Assembly (NCBI GenBank): GCA_965198865.1
Contig: CBDAQA010000025.1
Coordinates: forward strand, 496,001 to 560,000
Reading direction: 5' to 3'
DNA length: 64,000 nt
DNA from: CBDAQA01 sp965198865
GTDB lineage: Bacteria; Planctomycetota; Phycisphaerae; Tepidisphaerales; Tepidisphaeraceae
Position 1 is the first letter of the stretch. Each line of letters starts with the position of its first letter. The notes below the pieces were generated by a model. The model searched no databases and was not told the origin of the DNA. It worked only from the letters and a program-made list of their open reading frames with translations. Position numbers and translations under genes: made by a program. Positions 52,008 through 61,600 of this stretch are shown here, piece by piece.

Positions 52008-52967
52008 TTAGGTCCTTCCACGGAGTTTGGGGTCGAGCGCGTCGCGGAGGGCGTCGCCGACGATGTTGAGGGCCCAGCTGACCGCGAAGATGGCGAACGA
52101 TGCGGCGAGCGCCTCCCACCAGACGCCGCGAAGAATCTCCAGCTTGGAGTCGGTGATCATGCGGCCCCAACTGGGCTTCTCGCTGACGCCGATGCCGATG
52201 AAGGTCAAGGCGACCTCGGCCTGAACGTACCCTACGGCCGAAAGGCTGAAGGTGATGATGACCAGGTGCGTCACGTTTGGCAGGATGTGGCGGAAGAGGA
52301 TACGCGGAGTGCCAGCGCCGGCCGCGCGTGCGGCGGCGACGTAGTCGGCGGCGCGGTGCTTGAACACGTCGCCGCGGAGCAGGCGACAGAGGCCGACCCA
52401 GTCGGTGAGGCCCAAGGCGAGGATCAACGCCGGCAGATCACCGTACCGGTCCTTAAACGACTCGCCGTTCTGGAACGTGTACCCTTGCACCGCGTACGTG
52501 ATGGCCACGACCAGCAGGATCCAGGGGATCGAGCTGATCGTCGTGAACAGCCAGGTGATGAGGGCGTCGACCCACCCGCCGAAATAGCCCGCCAGCACGC
52601 CAAGGGTGGTGCCGATCCCGAGGCTGAGGATGCTGGTGCCGACCGTGATGATGAGGGCCACCCGGGTGCCGTAGATCACGCGCCAAAGGACGCTGCGACC
52701 GAGGATGTCGGTGCCGAGCCAGACGGACGGGTGGAGCGCCAGGCGAGGCGGATCGTAGCTGCCGCCGATCGGGTTGATGATGGCCCGCTCCATCGCGGGC
52801 AGGTAGCTAGCCAGCCCGGCGAGCACGTAGAGGCCGACGATGCCGAGGCAGAAGACCGTCCGCGGACGCGAGGTCAACTCGCCCCAGGCGGACCGGGGTC
52901 GCGCGCGGGCCGGCTGGGCAACGACGGTGGTGGGCAGGGCGTAATCGACCGGGTTTGCCATGGTCAT
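52008..52967 (-). CDS. Dipeptide/oligopeptide ABC permease, DppC type (copy 3)
   Basis: A 319-residue membrane protein of the DppC/OppC family: N-terminal helix near 38-58, then GTDILGRSVLWRVIYGTRVA, further helices, and the ATPase-contact loop ARAAGAGTPRILFRHILPN. It ends 4 nt before the ATPase start and overlaps the DppB-type gene before it by 4 bp, so it is coupled with it (canonical B-C pair). Confidence 0.93.
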   Translation of the reverse strand: MTMANPVDYALPTTVVAQPARARPRSAWGELTSRPRTVFCLGIVGLYVLAGLASYLPAMERAIINPIGGSYDPPRLALHPSVWLGTDILGRSVLWRVIYGTRVALIITVGTSILSLGIGTTLGVLAGYFGGWVDALITWLFTTISSIPWILLVVAITYAVQGYTFQNGESFKDRYGDLPALILALGLTDWVGLCRLLRGDVFKHRAADYVAAARAAGAGTPRILFRHILPNVTHLVIITFSLSAVGYVQAEVALTFIGIGVSEKPSWGRMITDSKLEILRGVWWEALAASFAIFAVSWALNIVGDALRDALDPKLRGRT

Positions 52968-53938
52968 TGGAGCACCACCCGCGGGTCGGCCAGCGTGTAG
53001 GCGACGTCGTTCGCCACCAAGGCGAGGCAGTAGATGACGGACGTGACGTAGACCAGGAACATGACGACAGGCCGGTCATTCGCGAGCACGGCGGCGTCGA
53101 GCAGGTTGCCGAGGCCGGGGATCTGGAAGGTTAGCTCGAGGATCACGGCACCAAGGAACAGCAGCGGCAACGTGGTCACCGTGCTGGTAATGACCGGGAT
53201 GAGGATGTTCCGCAAGACGTGCGTGAGCAGCAGTTCGCCCTCGCGGACGCCCTTGGCGCGACCGGTGCGGACGTAGTCGGCGTTGACCTCTTCCAGCGCA
53301 ATCGTCCTGTAGAATCGAACGCCGCCACCGAGCGAGGCGACCACACTGACGATGATGGGCAGCGCGGCGTACTGGAGGGCGTAGAACCCCACGTCCCAGC
53401 CGGCGACCGGGAACCACCTCAGTTTCGCCCCGAACAACCATTGGGCGACGAGGTAGATCGTCACGCCGGGCAGGCTCATGAGCAGGATGGCGGCGGACGT
53501 GTTGATCACGTCGAACGGCTTGTCGCGGAACGCGGCCGACATGAGCGACAGCACCAACGTCAACCCCAGCGAGATGATGAAGACCGGCAACTGGATCGCC
53601 AGCGACACCGGCGCCTTCCGCCAGAACAGCGTCCAGACCGACTCCTCGTACTGCATCGACTCGGGAAAGCGGAACAGCAGCACGTCGAAGAACTGCGTGT
53701 CAAACAGGGCGGAGACCTTTCCGGACTTGCGGTACTCGACCCGGTTCAGAACGAACCGCGGCTTGTTCAGGCCCATCTTGGCGCGGATCGAGGCGAGCAC
53801 CTCCGGCGTCGCGTGCTTGCCGGCGTACTGGCGCGCCGGGTCGTTGGCGATCAGCGAGAACAGGACGAACGTGATCAGCACGATGCCGAAGACGGTCGGA
53901 ATCAACAGCAGCAGTCGGCGGACGACGTAGGCCCACAT
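52964..53938 (-). CDS. Dipeptide/oligopeptide ABC permease, DppB type (copy 2)
   Basis: A 324-residue DppB/OppB-type permease: N-terminal AYVVRRLLLLIPTVFGIVLI helix, the family TFQIPGLGNLLDAAVLA stretch and the contact loop GRAKGVREGELLLTHVLRN. It overlaps the next permease gene by 4 bp. A 108-bp gap separates it from the binding protein gene upstream; that gap holds an imperfect GGTATCC/GGATCC-rich palindromic stretch without further assignment. Confidence 0.93.
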   Translation of the reverse strand: MWAYVVRRLLLLIPTVFGIVLITFVLFSLIANDPARQYAGKHATPEVLASIRAKMGLNKPRFVLNRVEYRKSGKVSALFDTQFFDVLLFRFPESMQYEESVWTLFWRKAPVSLAIQLPVFIISLGLTLVLSLMSAAFRDKPFDVINTSAAILLMSLPGVTIYLVAQWLFGAKLRWFPVAGWDVGFYALQYAALPIIVSVVASLGGGVRFYRTIALEEVNADYVRTGRAKGVREGELLLTHVLRNILIPVITSTVTTLPLLFLGAVILELTFQIPGLGNLLDAAVLANDRPVVMFLVYVTSVIYCLALVANDVAYTLADPRVVLQ

Positions 53939-54046
53939 AATCAGAGTCCAAATGAAAGGTCCGTTCAGCGGAGGGCCGGGATCCTCCCAGGACTGGTATC
54001 CAGGGCAACGCAGCCTTCCGGCCCGTCGCTTGGACGGGTCGGTTGG

Positions 54047-55837
54047 TCAGTGTGCTTTCAACCATTTCGTTCGGGCCTCCGTGTCGAGCGTCATGTACTT
54101 CTTCATCCCGTACCCGTAGTCGCTCAGCCAAGGCTTGTTCTGCCAGTCGTGGTAAAGCTCGTAGGTCTCGTTGTAATACTGGAACATCCAGGGGCAGTCC
54201 TCGAGGATAATGTCCTGCATCTTTCGGTAGAGCGCGTCACGGGCCGGGCTGGGCGACATCGCCGACGTCTGCTCGTACAGCCGATCGAACTCGGGGTTGG
54301 CGTAGTTGCCCGAGTCGAGCCCGCCGGGGCCGATGTTCTTGCCGTAGAACAACTGCCAGAAGTCCTGCTCGTCGGGGTAATCGGCCACCCAGCCGGTGAG
54401 AAAGATCTGGGCCTGCTTGCGGTCGACCATGGACAGGAACACGTTGTACGGCTTGTAGTCGGTCACCACGTTCAGGCCGATCTGCCGCATCTGAGTGACG
54501 AAGAAGTCGCCCTCCTGCGTCGTGGCGGTCGTCGTGTCTCCGAACAGAATGTGCAGGGGCGGGATCGGCCCTCCGTTGATCTGCTCGGCCTCAACCAACT
54601 TCTGGCGGGCTGCGGCCGGGTCGAACGTCGAGTACCGGTGGACGCGGTTGGCGTCGTAGGTGGGGAACCCCGGTGGAATCGGACCGTTGGCGGGGATGCC
54701 CCGGCCGTTCAGGTACAGGTCGATGAACCGCTTCCGGTCGAACGCCATCGACATCGCCTGCCGGAGCGGCTTGTTCTTGCCGACGACCGGGTCGGCCATG
54801 TTGAACACGACGTAAGACACCCACGGGTCGGCCGCCTTGGCAAGCCGGATCCCCTCGCGCTCCATCTCCGGCGTCAATGAGGCGGTGCCACTGCTTATCG
54901 CCTGCCCGAACGTGTCCTTGGGGATCGCGCTGGCGTCGAGTTGTCCCTCAAGGAACAGGTACCACGGTGGCAGCGACTCCTGCAGGCAGGTCAACTGCAC
55001 CCGCTTTACGTGCGGCAGCCGCTCCGCGTCGGACAGCTTGGTGCCGCTGCGCACGTTTGAACCGCCGCGGTACAGCGGGTTGGCCTCGTAGACGATCTGT
55101 TGGTCGGGCAGGTTCTTCACCATCGCGTAGGCACCGGTGCCGACCGGGTGGTTCTTGAAGTGCTCGCCCCAATACTCGACGGCACCGCGGCTGACGGCGG
55201 CCGTCTGCATCAGGGCGAGGTTGAACGTCAGCTGCGGATACGTGTCGGCCAGTTCGATCCGCAGCGTGTACCGGTCGGGGGCCGTCAGCCCCTCCACCGG
55301 GCGGCTCCAGTCGATCTCTTTGGTCGACGGGCACGACTGCGTGTAGTTGAACCAGTCGTCGATACCGACGATGTGCCCCTGGAACGTCTGGGCGTAGGCA
55401 GCCGTCACGCCCAGGTGGAAGTTGCACACCCGCTTCCAGGAGTACACCAGATCGGCGGCGGTCAGTTCCGGCCCGACGCCGTCGGGCCAGACCACGTGGT
55501 CGGGGTCGTAAAAGTGGATGCCCGGCTTGACGTGGATCGTCATCGTCTTGCCGTCCGGGCTGAGCACCGGAGCGCCGTCGGCCAGCTCGGGCTCGAGCCG
55601 GTACTTGTCCTCGCCGTAGGCATAGTTGTAGAGGCACTCGTAGACGTAGCCGTCCAGGGCGACGACGCCCTCGTCGCTGACCTCCGCCGGGTCGAGGGTC
55701 TTGATGTTCCCGCCGTAAGTCGCGTAGTTCGTGTTGGGGTCGCGCGTCCGGGTTATGGCGAACGACACCCCGATGCCGGCCACGACCAGCAGGCATAGGC
55801 CCAGGTAGCCGAAGAACACCCACTTCACCTTGCGCAT
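54047..55837 (-). CDS. Peptide ABC transporter substrate-binding protein (copy 2), membrane-anchored
   Basis: A 596-residue family 5 solute-binding protein. A single N-terminal helix (VFFGYLGLCLLVVAGIGVSF) without a lipobox or good cleavage site suggests it stays as a membrane anchor. The bilobal domain shows GGNIKTLDPAEVSDEGVVAL, MTIHVKPGIHFYDPDHVVWP, LTAADLVYSWKRV, HPVGTGAYAMV and ADYPDEQDFWQLFYGKNIGP. It delivers peptides or related compounds to the permease pair encoded downstream. Confidence 0.92.
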   Translation of the reverse strand: MRKVKWVFFGYLGLCLLVVAGIGVSFAITRTRDPNTNYATYGGNIKTLDPAEVSDEGVVALDGYVYECLYNYAYGEDKYRLEPELADGAPVLSPDGKTMTIHVKPGIHFYDPDHVVWPDGVGPELTAADLVYSWKRVCNFHLGVTAAYAQTFQGHIVGIDDWFNYTQSCPSTKEIDWSRPVEGLTAPDRYTLRIELADTYPQLTFNLALMQTAAVSRGAVEYWGEHFKNHPVGTGAYAMVKNLPDQQIVYEANPLYRGGSNVRSGTKLSDAERLPHVKRVQLTCLQESLPPWYLFLEGQLDASAIPKDTFGQAISSGTASLTPEMEREGIRLAKAADPWVSYVVFNMADPVVGKNKPLRQAMSMAFDRKRFIDLYLNGRGIPANGPIPPGFPTYDANRVHRYSTFDPAAARQKLVEAEQINGGPIPPLHILFGDTTTATTQEGDFFVTQMRQIGLNVVTDYKPYNVFLSMVDRKQAQIFLTGWVADYPDEQDFWQLFYGKNIGPGGLDSGNYANPEFDRLYEQTSAMSPSPARDALYRKMQDIILEDCPWMFQYYNETYELYHDWQNKPWLSDYGYGMKKYMTLDTEARTKWLKAH

Positions 55838-55858
55838 CGTTGCACCTCACGCATCCCG

Positions 55859-57070
55859 TCACGTCCGCTTGGGGTCCAGCGCGTCGGCCAGGGCCTCGCC
55901 GAGGAGGTTGTACGCGAGGACGGTCAGGAAGATAGCGACGCCGGGGAAGACGGCCAGCCACCAGTGGAACTGGCCGCCCTGGCCCAGCGACTGGGCGAGC
56001 ATGCCGCCCCAGCTGGGCTGGTCGACCGTGCCGAGGCCGAGGTAGCTGAGGGTCGACTCGGCGGTGACGGCGCCGGCGACGCCGAAGCTGGCGGTGATGA
56101 CGACGGGCGTGATGCCGTTGGGCAACATGTGGCGGAAGATGACCGAGCGGGTCGAGAGCCCGGCGGCGACGGCGGCGTGGACGTAGTCGGCCGTGCGCAG
56201 GCGGAGGAACTCGGCCCGGACGTACCGGGCGTAGCCGGTCCAGCCGGTCACGCCGATCACGCCCATCAGCATGGGGAAGCGGTACGACTCGCTGGGGAAC
56301 AGGGCGACCAGCGTGAGCATCAGGAACAGGGTGGGGATGGCCTCGAACACCTCGATCAGGCGCATGCCGACCAGGTCGGCCGCGCCGGCGAAGTAGCCCA
56401 TCGCGCCGCCGATGAGCAGCCCGATCACGATGGCGATGCCGGTGGCGTAGAGGCCGAGCGACATGGCGGTGCGGCAGGCGTGCAGCAGCCGGCTCAGCAC
56501 GTCGCCGGCGTTGCCCTCGGTCCCCATCCAGTGGCGGTGGCCGGGGGGCTGGTTGTCGGCACCGGTGACGCCGGGGTCCTGCTGGTAGTCGCTCGGCGAG
56601 AACGGGACGGGCGCGTTGATGACGAACGACATCCGCCCGGCGGCGGCGGCGACGCGGTACTGCTCCCACGTCACGTTGGTCAGGCCCGGGCGGACGAACC
56701 TGCAAAAGCCGGCCAGGATGAACAGGCACAACACGAAGATGCCGAGCTTGGCCGCGATCGTGACCGACCGCGAACGGCACAGTACGGCCCCGATCACGAC
56801 CGCCCCCAGGAGGGTCAGGTCGACCCAGTTCAGCGACGCGGCCAACGGGCTGGACCAGTGGTGGTCGACGCAGATCAGGTACGGGTTGCTGTTGGCCAGG
56901 AACGGGGCAAACACGGCCAATGCGGCGAGCAGGCCGATCCACAGCACCGCGACCTTGGCCGAGGCGCGGGCGAGCGTCTTGCCGAGGATCTGACCGACGA
57001 ACGTCGCGGCCGGCGGGGGCGGCGGAGCGGGCGACGACAGCGGCAGGTCGGTGGCGACGGGCGCGGTCAC
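55859..57070 (-). CDS. Dipeptide/oligopeptide ABC permease, DppC type (copy 2)
   Basis: A 403-residue DppC-type permease, longer than copy 3 because two additional hydrophobic segments (about 70-90 and 105-128) and a periplasmic insert precede the core. Core features: HWMGTEGNAGDVLSRLLHAC, FEAIPTLFLMLTLVALF, contact loop AAGLSTRSVIFRHMLPN, and NLLGEALADALDPKRT at the C-terminus. It lies 21 bp before the binding protein copy 2. Confidence 0.92.
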   Translation of the reverse strand: MTAPVATDLPLSSPAPPPPPAATFVGQILGKTLARASAKVAVLWIGLLAALAVFAPFLANSNPYLICVDHHWSSPLAASLNWVDLTLLGAVVIGAVLCRSRSVTIAAKLGIFVLCLFILAGFCRFVRPGLTNVTWEQYRVAAAAGRMSFVINAPVPFSPSDYQQDPGVTGADNQPPGHRHWMGTEGNAGDVLSRLLHACRTAMSLGLYATGIAIVIGLLIGGAMGYFAGAADLVGMRLIEVFEAIPTLFLMLTLVALFPSESYRFPMLMGVIGVTGWTGYARYVRAEFLRLRTADYVHAAVAAGLSTRSVIFRHMLPNGITPVVITASFGVAGAVTAESTLSYLGLGTVDQPSWGGMLAQSLGQGGQFHWWLAVFPGVAIFLTVLAYNLLGEALADALDPKRT

Positions 57071-57110
57071 TCGCCCCCCCCGCGATGGCGTCCGTCGCCG
57101 TGGGTCGGTC

Positions 57111-57138
57111 GAAGCCCCGGATGTACATCCAGGGCTCC
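57111..57138. repeat. GGATGTACATCC palindrome, intergenic copy
   Basis: GAAGCCCCGGATGTACATCC followed by AGGGCTCC: a near-perfect palindrome in the 96-bp gap between copy 1 DppB and copy 2 DppC genes. Its first 20 bases are identical to those at the copy inside pabB (18156-18175). Confidence 0.75.
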
Positions 57139-57166
57139 ATCGGATCGGGCGGGTGCTCGACGGCGG

Positions 57167-58228
57167 TCACTCATAGCTCACCCGCGGGTCGGCGACGACG
57201 TAGAGGATGTCGGCCACCAGGTAGCACAGCAGCCCGATCCCGCCGACGATCAGCGTCTGGTCCAGGATCAGGTCGCGGTCCTTGGCGCCGATGGCCTCGA
57301 TCATGAGCGAGCCCATGCCCTGGATGCTGAAGATCTGCTCGGTGATCAGCGCGCCGCTCAGCAGGCCGGGGATGAGCCCCGCACTGCTGGTGATCAGCGG
57401 CAGCAGGCTGTTGCGGAACACGTGGCGGTAGACGATCGCGTTCTCGGTCGCCCCCTTGGCGCGGGCGGTGCGTGTGAAGTCGGCGGCGAAGTTCTCCAGC
57501 ATCGAGCCGCGCACCAGCCGGCTCAGCACGGCGAACCCGGTGTAGCTGAGGCACGTGACGGGCAGGATCAGGTGCCACACCGTGTCGAGCAGCCAGCCGG
57601 GCGACCCGTTGCCGGGCAGGAACGGCATGGCGTCGGCCTGGAGGTCGTGCAGGCCGCTGGTGGGGAACAGGTGGACGTACTGACGGTTGGCGAGGAAGCC
57701 GATCATCAGCACGCCGGCCAGGATGGTGGGGACCGACCAGAGGCCCATGAACAGGTAGGCCGACCCGACGTCGACCGCCCCGCCGCGACGGCGGGCGGCG
57801 GCGATGCCGGTGACGATGGCGATCCCGTGCGTGATCGGCAGCGAGATCAGGCTGAGCAGCAGCGTCACCGGCAGCCGCTCGGCGATCAGGTCGGTGATCT
57901 TCCGGCCCTTGGACATGCTGTCGCCGAGGTCGGGCCACTTCAGCCAGTGGAACGTGGCCGACCCGTCGGCACCGTACGCCGTGCCGATCGGCAGGAACTG
58001 GTTCACCCACCGCCAGTACTGCACGGGCAGCGGCTTGTCGAGCCCGTAGCGGTGGATCCGCTCCTCGGCCGCGGCCCGCGCCTCCTTCCCCTTGAGGGCC
58101 CCCTCGTCGTTCAGCTCCGACCCGCCCACCCCGCCCGGCGAGGCGGCCATCACCAGGAACACGACCAGCGTCGTGCCCACCAGCGTCACCGGCAACAGCA
58201 GCAGTCGGCGAATGATGTAGTTCAGCAT
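57167..58228 (-). CDS. Dipeptide/oligopeptide ABC permease, DppB type (copy 1)
   Basis: A 353-residue DppB-type permease with N-terminal NYIIRRLLLLPVTLVGTTLV, a periplasmic stretch (ERIHRYGLDKPLPVQYWRWV) typical of the family, contact loop ARAKGATENAIVYRHVFRN and FSIQGMGSLMIEAI. It follows binding protein copy 1 by 28 bp and precedes a DppC copy, so it probably pairs with that one. Confidence 0.93.
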   Translation of the reverse strand: MLNYIIRRLLLLPVTLVGTTLVVFLVMAASPGGVGGSELNDEGALKGKEARAAAEERIHRYGLDKPLPVQYWRWVNQFLPIGTAYGADGSATFHWLKWPDLGDSMSKGRKITDLIAERLPVTLLLSLISLPITHGIAIVTGIAAARRRGGAVDVGSAYLFMGLWSVPTILAGVLMIGFLANRQYVHLFPTSGLHDLQADAMPFLPGNGSPGWLLDTVWHLILPVTCLSYTGFAVLSRLVRGSMLENFAADFTRTARAKGATENAIVYRHVFRNSLLPLITSSAGLIPGLLSGALITEQIFSIQGMGSLMIEAIGAKDRDLILDQTLIVGGIGLLCYLVADILYVVADPRVSYE

Positions 58229-58256
58229 CGCTGGCCCGGGACCACTTGAACCGCGC

Positions 58257-60182
58257 TCACTTGACCCACTTCGCCTGCCCCGTCGGCACGTACCACTCGG
58301 CGACGTCGTTCAGCCCCAGCGGGACCAACTGGACGTTGGCGAACCGCTTATCGACGAACGTGAGCGTCTTCGACGCGAACAGGAACGTGTAGGGCTGGTC
58401 CTCGTGCAGGATGGCGTGGCACTTCCGCCACAGCGGCAGCCGGACGGCGGGGTCGAGCGTCTGGCGGGCCTGGCGGATGGCGGCGTCGAGCTGGTCGTTG
58501 TGGTACGACATGAAGTTGTCGGCCTTGTCGGCGATCTGCGACGAGTCGAACATCTGGTAGATGTCGTCCTCCAGCCCGGCCGTCCACCCCAGGCTGATCG
58601 CGTCGAAGTCCCGGTCCTTCAATCGCTGGCTGAAGACCGACCAGTCCAGCCGGTCCGGCTCGAACGTGACGCCCGCCTTGGCGAAGCTGTCCTTGAAGCT
58701 CAGCATCACCCGGTCGTACACGGTCGACCCCAGCGGGTAGGTGACCTTGATCACGAACGGCTGCCCGTCCGGCCCCCTGAGCGTGCCGCTGCCGTCATCG
58801 CTGTAGCCCGCCTCCTTCAGCAGCGCCCTGGCCCGGTCAACGTCGAACGGCCAGGGCTGGATCGCCGGGTCGTTCTGCTTGCCCAGCCGGTTGAACGGGC
58901 CGGTGACGACCGACGCCTGCCCGAGCAGCACGTCGTCGCAGATCCGCTTGCGGTCGCAGAGCATGGTCATCGCCTGGCGGACGCGCTTGTCGGCGAACCG
59001 CGTCGGCTTGCCGTTGCGCTGCTGGTTCCAGGCGATGTACCGGTAGCCGGCGCTGGGCGTGTCGTACTCCAGGTGCTGGGCGCGGGCCATCACATCCGGG
59101 TTCGCCAGCAGGCTCTTGTGCTGAACGGGGTTGGCCCCGAAGACGTCCAGCTCGCCGTTGGTGAACGCGGTCAGCCGGGGCAGGTCCGACCCGATGATCT
59201 TGTAGACCAGCTTGTCCAGCGAAGCCGGCTCGCCCCAGTACCGGTCGTTCCGCACCAGCTCGACGGAGTTGCCCGGCGTCCACTGCTTCTGCCGGGGGTC
59301 GGTCGCGAACTTGTAACGCCCGCTGCCCATCAACAGCCCGGTCGACTTGTTGAACTTCTCCGGCCCGATCGGCTCGTAGAAGTGCCGGGGCAGGACGTAC
59401 GAGTCGCCGGCCAGCCCGATCGGGTCGAAGAACGGCTGGGCGAACTCGTACGTGACCCCGTTGTCGCCCGTGCGGACGACCCGGCGGATCTTCTCGAGCG
59501 CCGACCGCGCCCGCGGGGCCTCGACGTCGCGGTTCATCGCCCAGTTGAACGTCCAGACGACGTCGTCGGCCGTCATGGGGACACCATCGGAGAACGTCAC
59601 GTTTGGCCGGAGTTGAAACGTCACGCGGATCGGGCACGGGCAGGCGGGGTCCTTGCAGACGTCGTCCTCCTTGGCCCCCGCCGCCACCTTCGGGTCGACG
59701 AACTTGTGGTAGTCGGCGATGTGGTCCTCGACCGTCCACCCGGGCAGGGCCAGCAGCGGGACGTACTCGGTCGTGACCGGGTCACGGATGACCAGCTGCT
59801 CCAGCACGCGGGCCTGGATCGAGGCGGCGAACGCGTCGCCGGAGACGAGCGGCGTGAGCTTGTCGCTGTTGGGGCCGGCCGCGACGTACCAGTCGTGGGC
59901 GGCGTAGCCGGGCATGGTGGTGGCCGCCCGCACCCGCGCCGACGGGTCGCCGCCGACCGGCCGTTCGACCGGCACCGGACCGGCGTTCGCCACCGACACG
60001 CCGCGGTCCAGCTGCCGGCGGACCGACGCCAGGTCCCGGCTCTGCTCGTCCAGCTTGTGGTTCAGGTCCTGCAGCGCCGCCCACTGCCGGTCGTACTGCT
60101 TCATGGCCAGCGCGACCATCCCCGCCAGCAGCAGGATCAACACGAACAGGATCAGGTCCTTGGCACCCAAGCGGTTTTCCAT
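58257..60182 (-). CDS. Peptide ABC transporter substrate-binding protein (copy 1), membrane anchor plus coiled coil
   Basis: A 641-residue family 5 solute-binding protein. The N-terminus has an uncleaved-looking helix (DLILFVLILLLAGMVALAM, about 9-27) followed by a heptad-like charged stretch (QYDRQWAALQDLNHKLDEQ, then SRDLASVRRQLD), i.e. a membrane anchor and short coiled coil before the binding domain, which is unusual for this family. Domain blocks: VTFQLRPNVTFSDGVPMTAD, DVVWTFNWAMN, TGLLMGSGRYKF, RYIAWNQQRNGKPTRFADKR and LGWTAGLEDDIYQMF. Start ATG at 60182. Confidence 0.92.
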   Translation of the reverse strand: MENRLGAKDLILFVLILLLAGMVALAMKQYDRQWAALQDLNHKLDEQSRDLASVRRQLDRGVSVANAGPVPVERPVGGDPSARVRAATTMPGYAAHDWYVAAGPNSDKLTPLVSGDAFAASIQARVLEQLVIRDPVTTEYVPLLALPGWTVEDHIADYHKFVDPKVAAGAKEDDVCKDPACPCPIRVTFQLRPNVTFSDGVPMTADDVVWTFNWAMNRDVEAPRARSALEKIRRVVRTGDNGVTYEFAQPFFDPIGLAGDSYVLPRHFYEPIGPEKFNKSTGLLMGSGRYKFATDPRQKQWTPGNSVELVRNDRYWGEPASLDKLVYKIIGSDLPRLTAFTNGELDVFGANPVQHKSLLANPDVMARAQHLEYDTPSAGYRYIAWNQQRNGKPTRFADKRVRQAMTMLCDRKRICDDVLLGQASVVTGPFNRLGKQNDPAIQPWPFDVDRARALLKEAGYSDDGSGTLRGPDGQPFVIKVTYPLGSTVYDRVMLSFKDSFAKAGVTFEPDRLDWSVFSQRLKDRDFDAISLGWTAGLEDDIYQMFDSSQIADKADNFMSYHNDQLDAAIRQARQTLDPAVRLPLWRKCHAILHEDQPYTFLFASKTLTFVDKRFANVQLVPLGLNDVAEWYVPTGQAKWVK

Positions 60183-60255
60183 GGGATCGGTCGGTAGTTG
60201 TTGGTCGTCAGGTGCCGGTGGCGAGGCCGGCGTCCAACCACGGGCGGCCCAGTGT

Positions 60256-61266
60256 TCACACGTTCGCCGCACGGCGCTTGGGGTCGAACACGTCGCGTAA
60301 GCCATCGCCGAGGAAGTTCAGGGCCAGCAGCGTCGCGGCCAGCAACAGGCACGGGAACACGAGCAGCCACAGCTTGGGGTCGACCGGGTTCAGCCCCTGC
60401 GCCAGCCCCTCGCTGGCCAGCGACCCCCAGGTGGGCAGCGGCGGCTGGATGCCGATGCCGAGGAAGCTGAGCGTGCTCTCCTGCAGGATCGCGCTGGGCA
60501 CGGTGAGCGTGGCGTACACCGTGACCGGCCCGACCAGGTTCGGCAGCAGGTGCCGCAGGAAGATCCGCCGTTCCGGCACGCCCAGCGCGTGGGCGGCGTC
60601 GACGAACGGCATCTGCCGCAGGCTCAGCACCTGCCCGCGGATCACCCGGGCCATCGTCAGCCAGCTGACCAGCCCGATCGCCAGGAACATCACGCTCAGG
60701 TTGGCGGCCGAGAACGAGTAGGACGACTGACCGCCCAACACGAAGTCGATCGTGGTCCGCAGCGGCCGCTCCAGCGCCAGCTTCAGCAGCACGACCATCA
60801 GGATGTACGGCAGCCCGTACAGGACGTCGACCACGCGCATCAGGACCGCGTCGATCCAACCGCCGTAATACCCGGCGATCACCCCGACGGAGACGCCCAG
60901 AAACACCGCCACCGCCGCCGCCAGCAACCCGACGGTCAGGCTGATCAACCCGCCCAGCAGCACCCGGCCCAGCAGGCTCTGGCCCAGCTTGGTCGTGCCC
61001 ATCAGCATCCACGCCGGCGACGCGCGCGGCGGGCTGATGCCCATCTTGTGCTGCAGGTCGTAGAACAGGTCGCTGGCCGGTTGGCCCGCGCGGGGCGGCG
61101 TGGCGGTCCACGGCAGCGTGACGACGCACAGCAGCAGGATGGCCAGGATGAAGCTGCCCCCGGTGACGACGCGCGGGTTGGCCAGCAACCGCCGCCGGAG
61201 CGTGTCCGGGGCCGGGGCGCGTGCCGCCGCTGTCGAGAGGGGCGTCGAGGCGGAAAGGGCTGTCAT
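60256..61266 (-). CDS. Dipeptide/oligopeptide ABC permease, DppC type (copy 1)
   Basis: A 336-residue DppC-type permease: N-terminal helix (about 36-53), GTTKLGQSLLGRVLLGGLIS, then VDVLYGLPYILMVVLLKLAL, contact loop ALGVPERRIFLRHLLPN and a C-terminal LNFLGDGLRDVFDPKRR. It is the first gene of the leftward cluster, and no DppB gene precedes it within the window, making it the unpaired member. The region upstream carries the divergent tRNA promoter. Confidence 0.93.
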   Translation of the reverse strand: MTALSASTPLSTAAARAPAPDTLRRRLLANPRVVTGGSFILAILLLCVVTLPWTATPPRAGQPASDLFYDLQHKMGISPPRASPAWMLMGTTKLGQSLLGRVLLGGLISLTVGLLAAAVAVFLGVSVGVIAGYYGGWIDAVLMRVVDVLYGLPYILMVVLLKLALERPLRTTIDFVLGGQSSYSFSAANLSVMFLAIGLVSWLTMARVIRGQVLSLRQMPFVDAAHALGVPERRIFLRHLLPNLVGPVTVYATLTVPSAILQESTLSFLGIGIQPPLPTWGSLASEGLAQGLNPVDPKLWLLVFPCLLLAATLLALNFLGDGLRDVFDPKRRAANV

Positions 61267-61418
61267 CAGTGGGTCATAAACGGCGCGGAGTTGGTTCCCG
61301 ACAGTCTTACGGCAAACCCCCCGCCGGACGCAAGCCGATCCTCAGCCGGAGCCACGACCCCGACGCGACGCTCCGCTGACGGCCAGAAGCGCCGCGCGCC
61401 ACGGGCAAGATTGTCCTC

Positions 61419-61446
61419 TTGGCGCGACCACAGGGCAGGCTATACT
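61419..61446 (+). promoter_or_regulatory. Promoter of the tRNA-Phe gene
   Basis: TTGGCG (61419-61424), a 16-nt spacer, TATACT (61441-61446); the tRNA begins 17 nt after the -10. Confidence 0.7.
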
Positions 61447-61462
61447 CTCCCCTCCCGATCGC

Positions 61463-61535
61463 GGGCAGATAGCTCAGCTGGTAGAGCAATGGATTGAAAA
61501 TCCATGTGTCCCCGGTTCGATCCCGGGTCTGCCCA
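61463..61535 (+). tRNA. tRNA-Phe (GAA)
   Basis: Cloverleaf of 73 nt: acceptor GGGCAGA / TCTGCCC (61463-61469 and 61528-61534) with discriminator A, D-arm AGCTCAGCTGGTAGAGCA, anticodon arm TGGATTGAAAATCCA with anticodon GAA, and T-arm CCCGGTTCGATCCCGGG. The 3' CCA is not encoded. Confidence 0.98.
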
Positions 61536-61551
61536 CTCGCCGAAAGGCACC

Positions 61552-61591
61552 GAGGCCGCCGCCCAGCCGGGCGTGCGGCCTCTGTTTTTTT
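61552..61591 (+). terminator. Intrinsic terminator of the tRNA gene
   Basis: The stem GAGGCCGC / GCGGCCTC (61552-61559 and 61575-61582) with an inner CGCCC..GGGCG extension is followed by TGTTTTTTT. It ends 9 nt before the stop of the convergent glycosyltransferase gene. Confidence 0.92.
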
Positions 61592-61600
61592 GCAGCGTGA

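Noticed and set aside
61552..61591. Hairpin after the tRNA as a small RNA
   Set aside because: It is fully explained as an intrinsic terminator (G+C stem plus T7).
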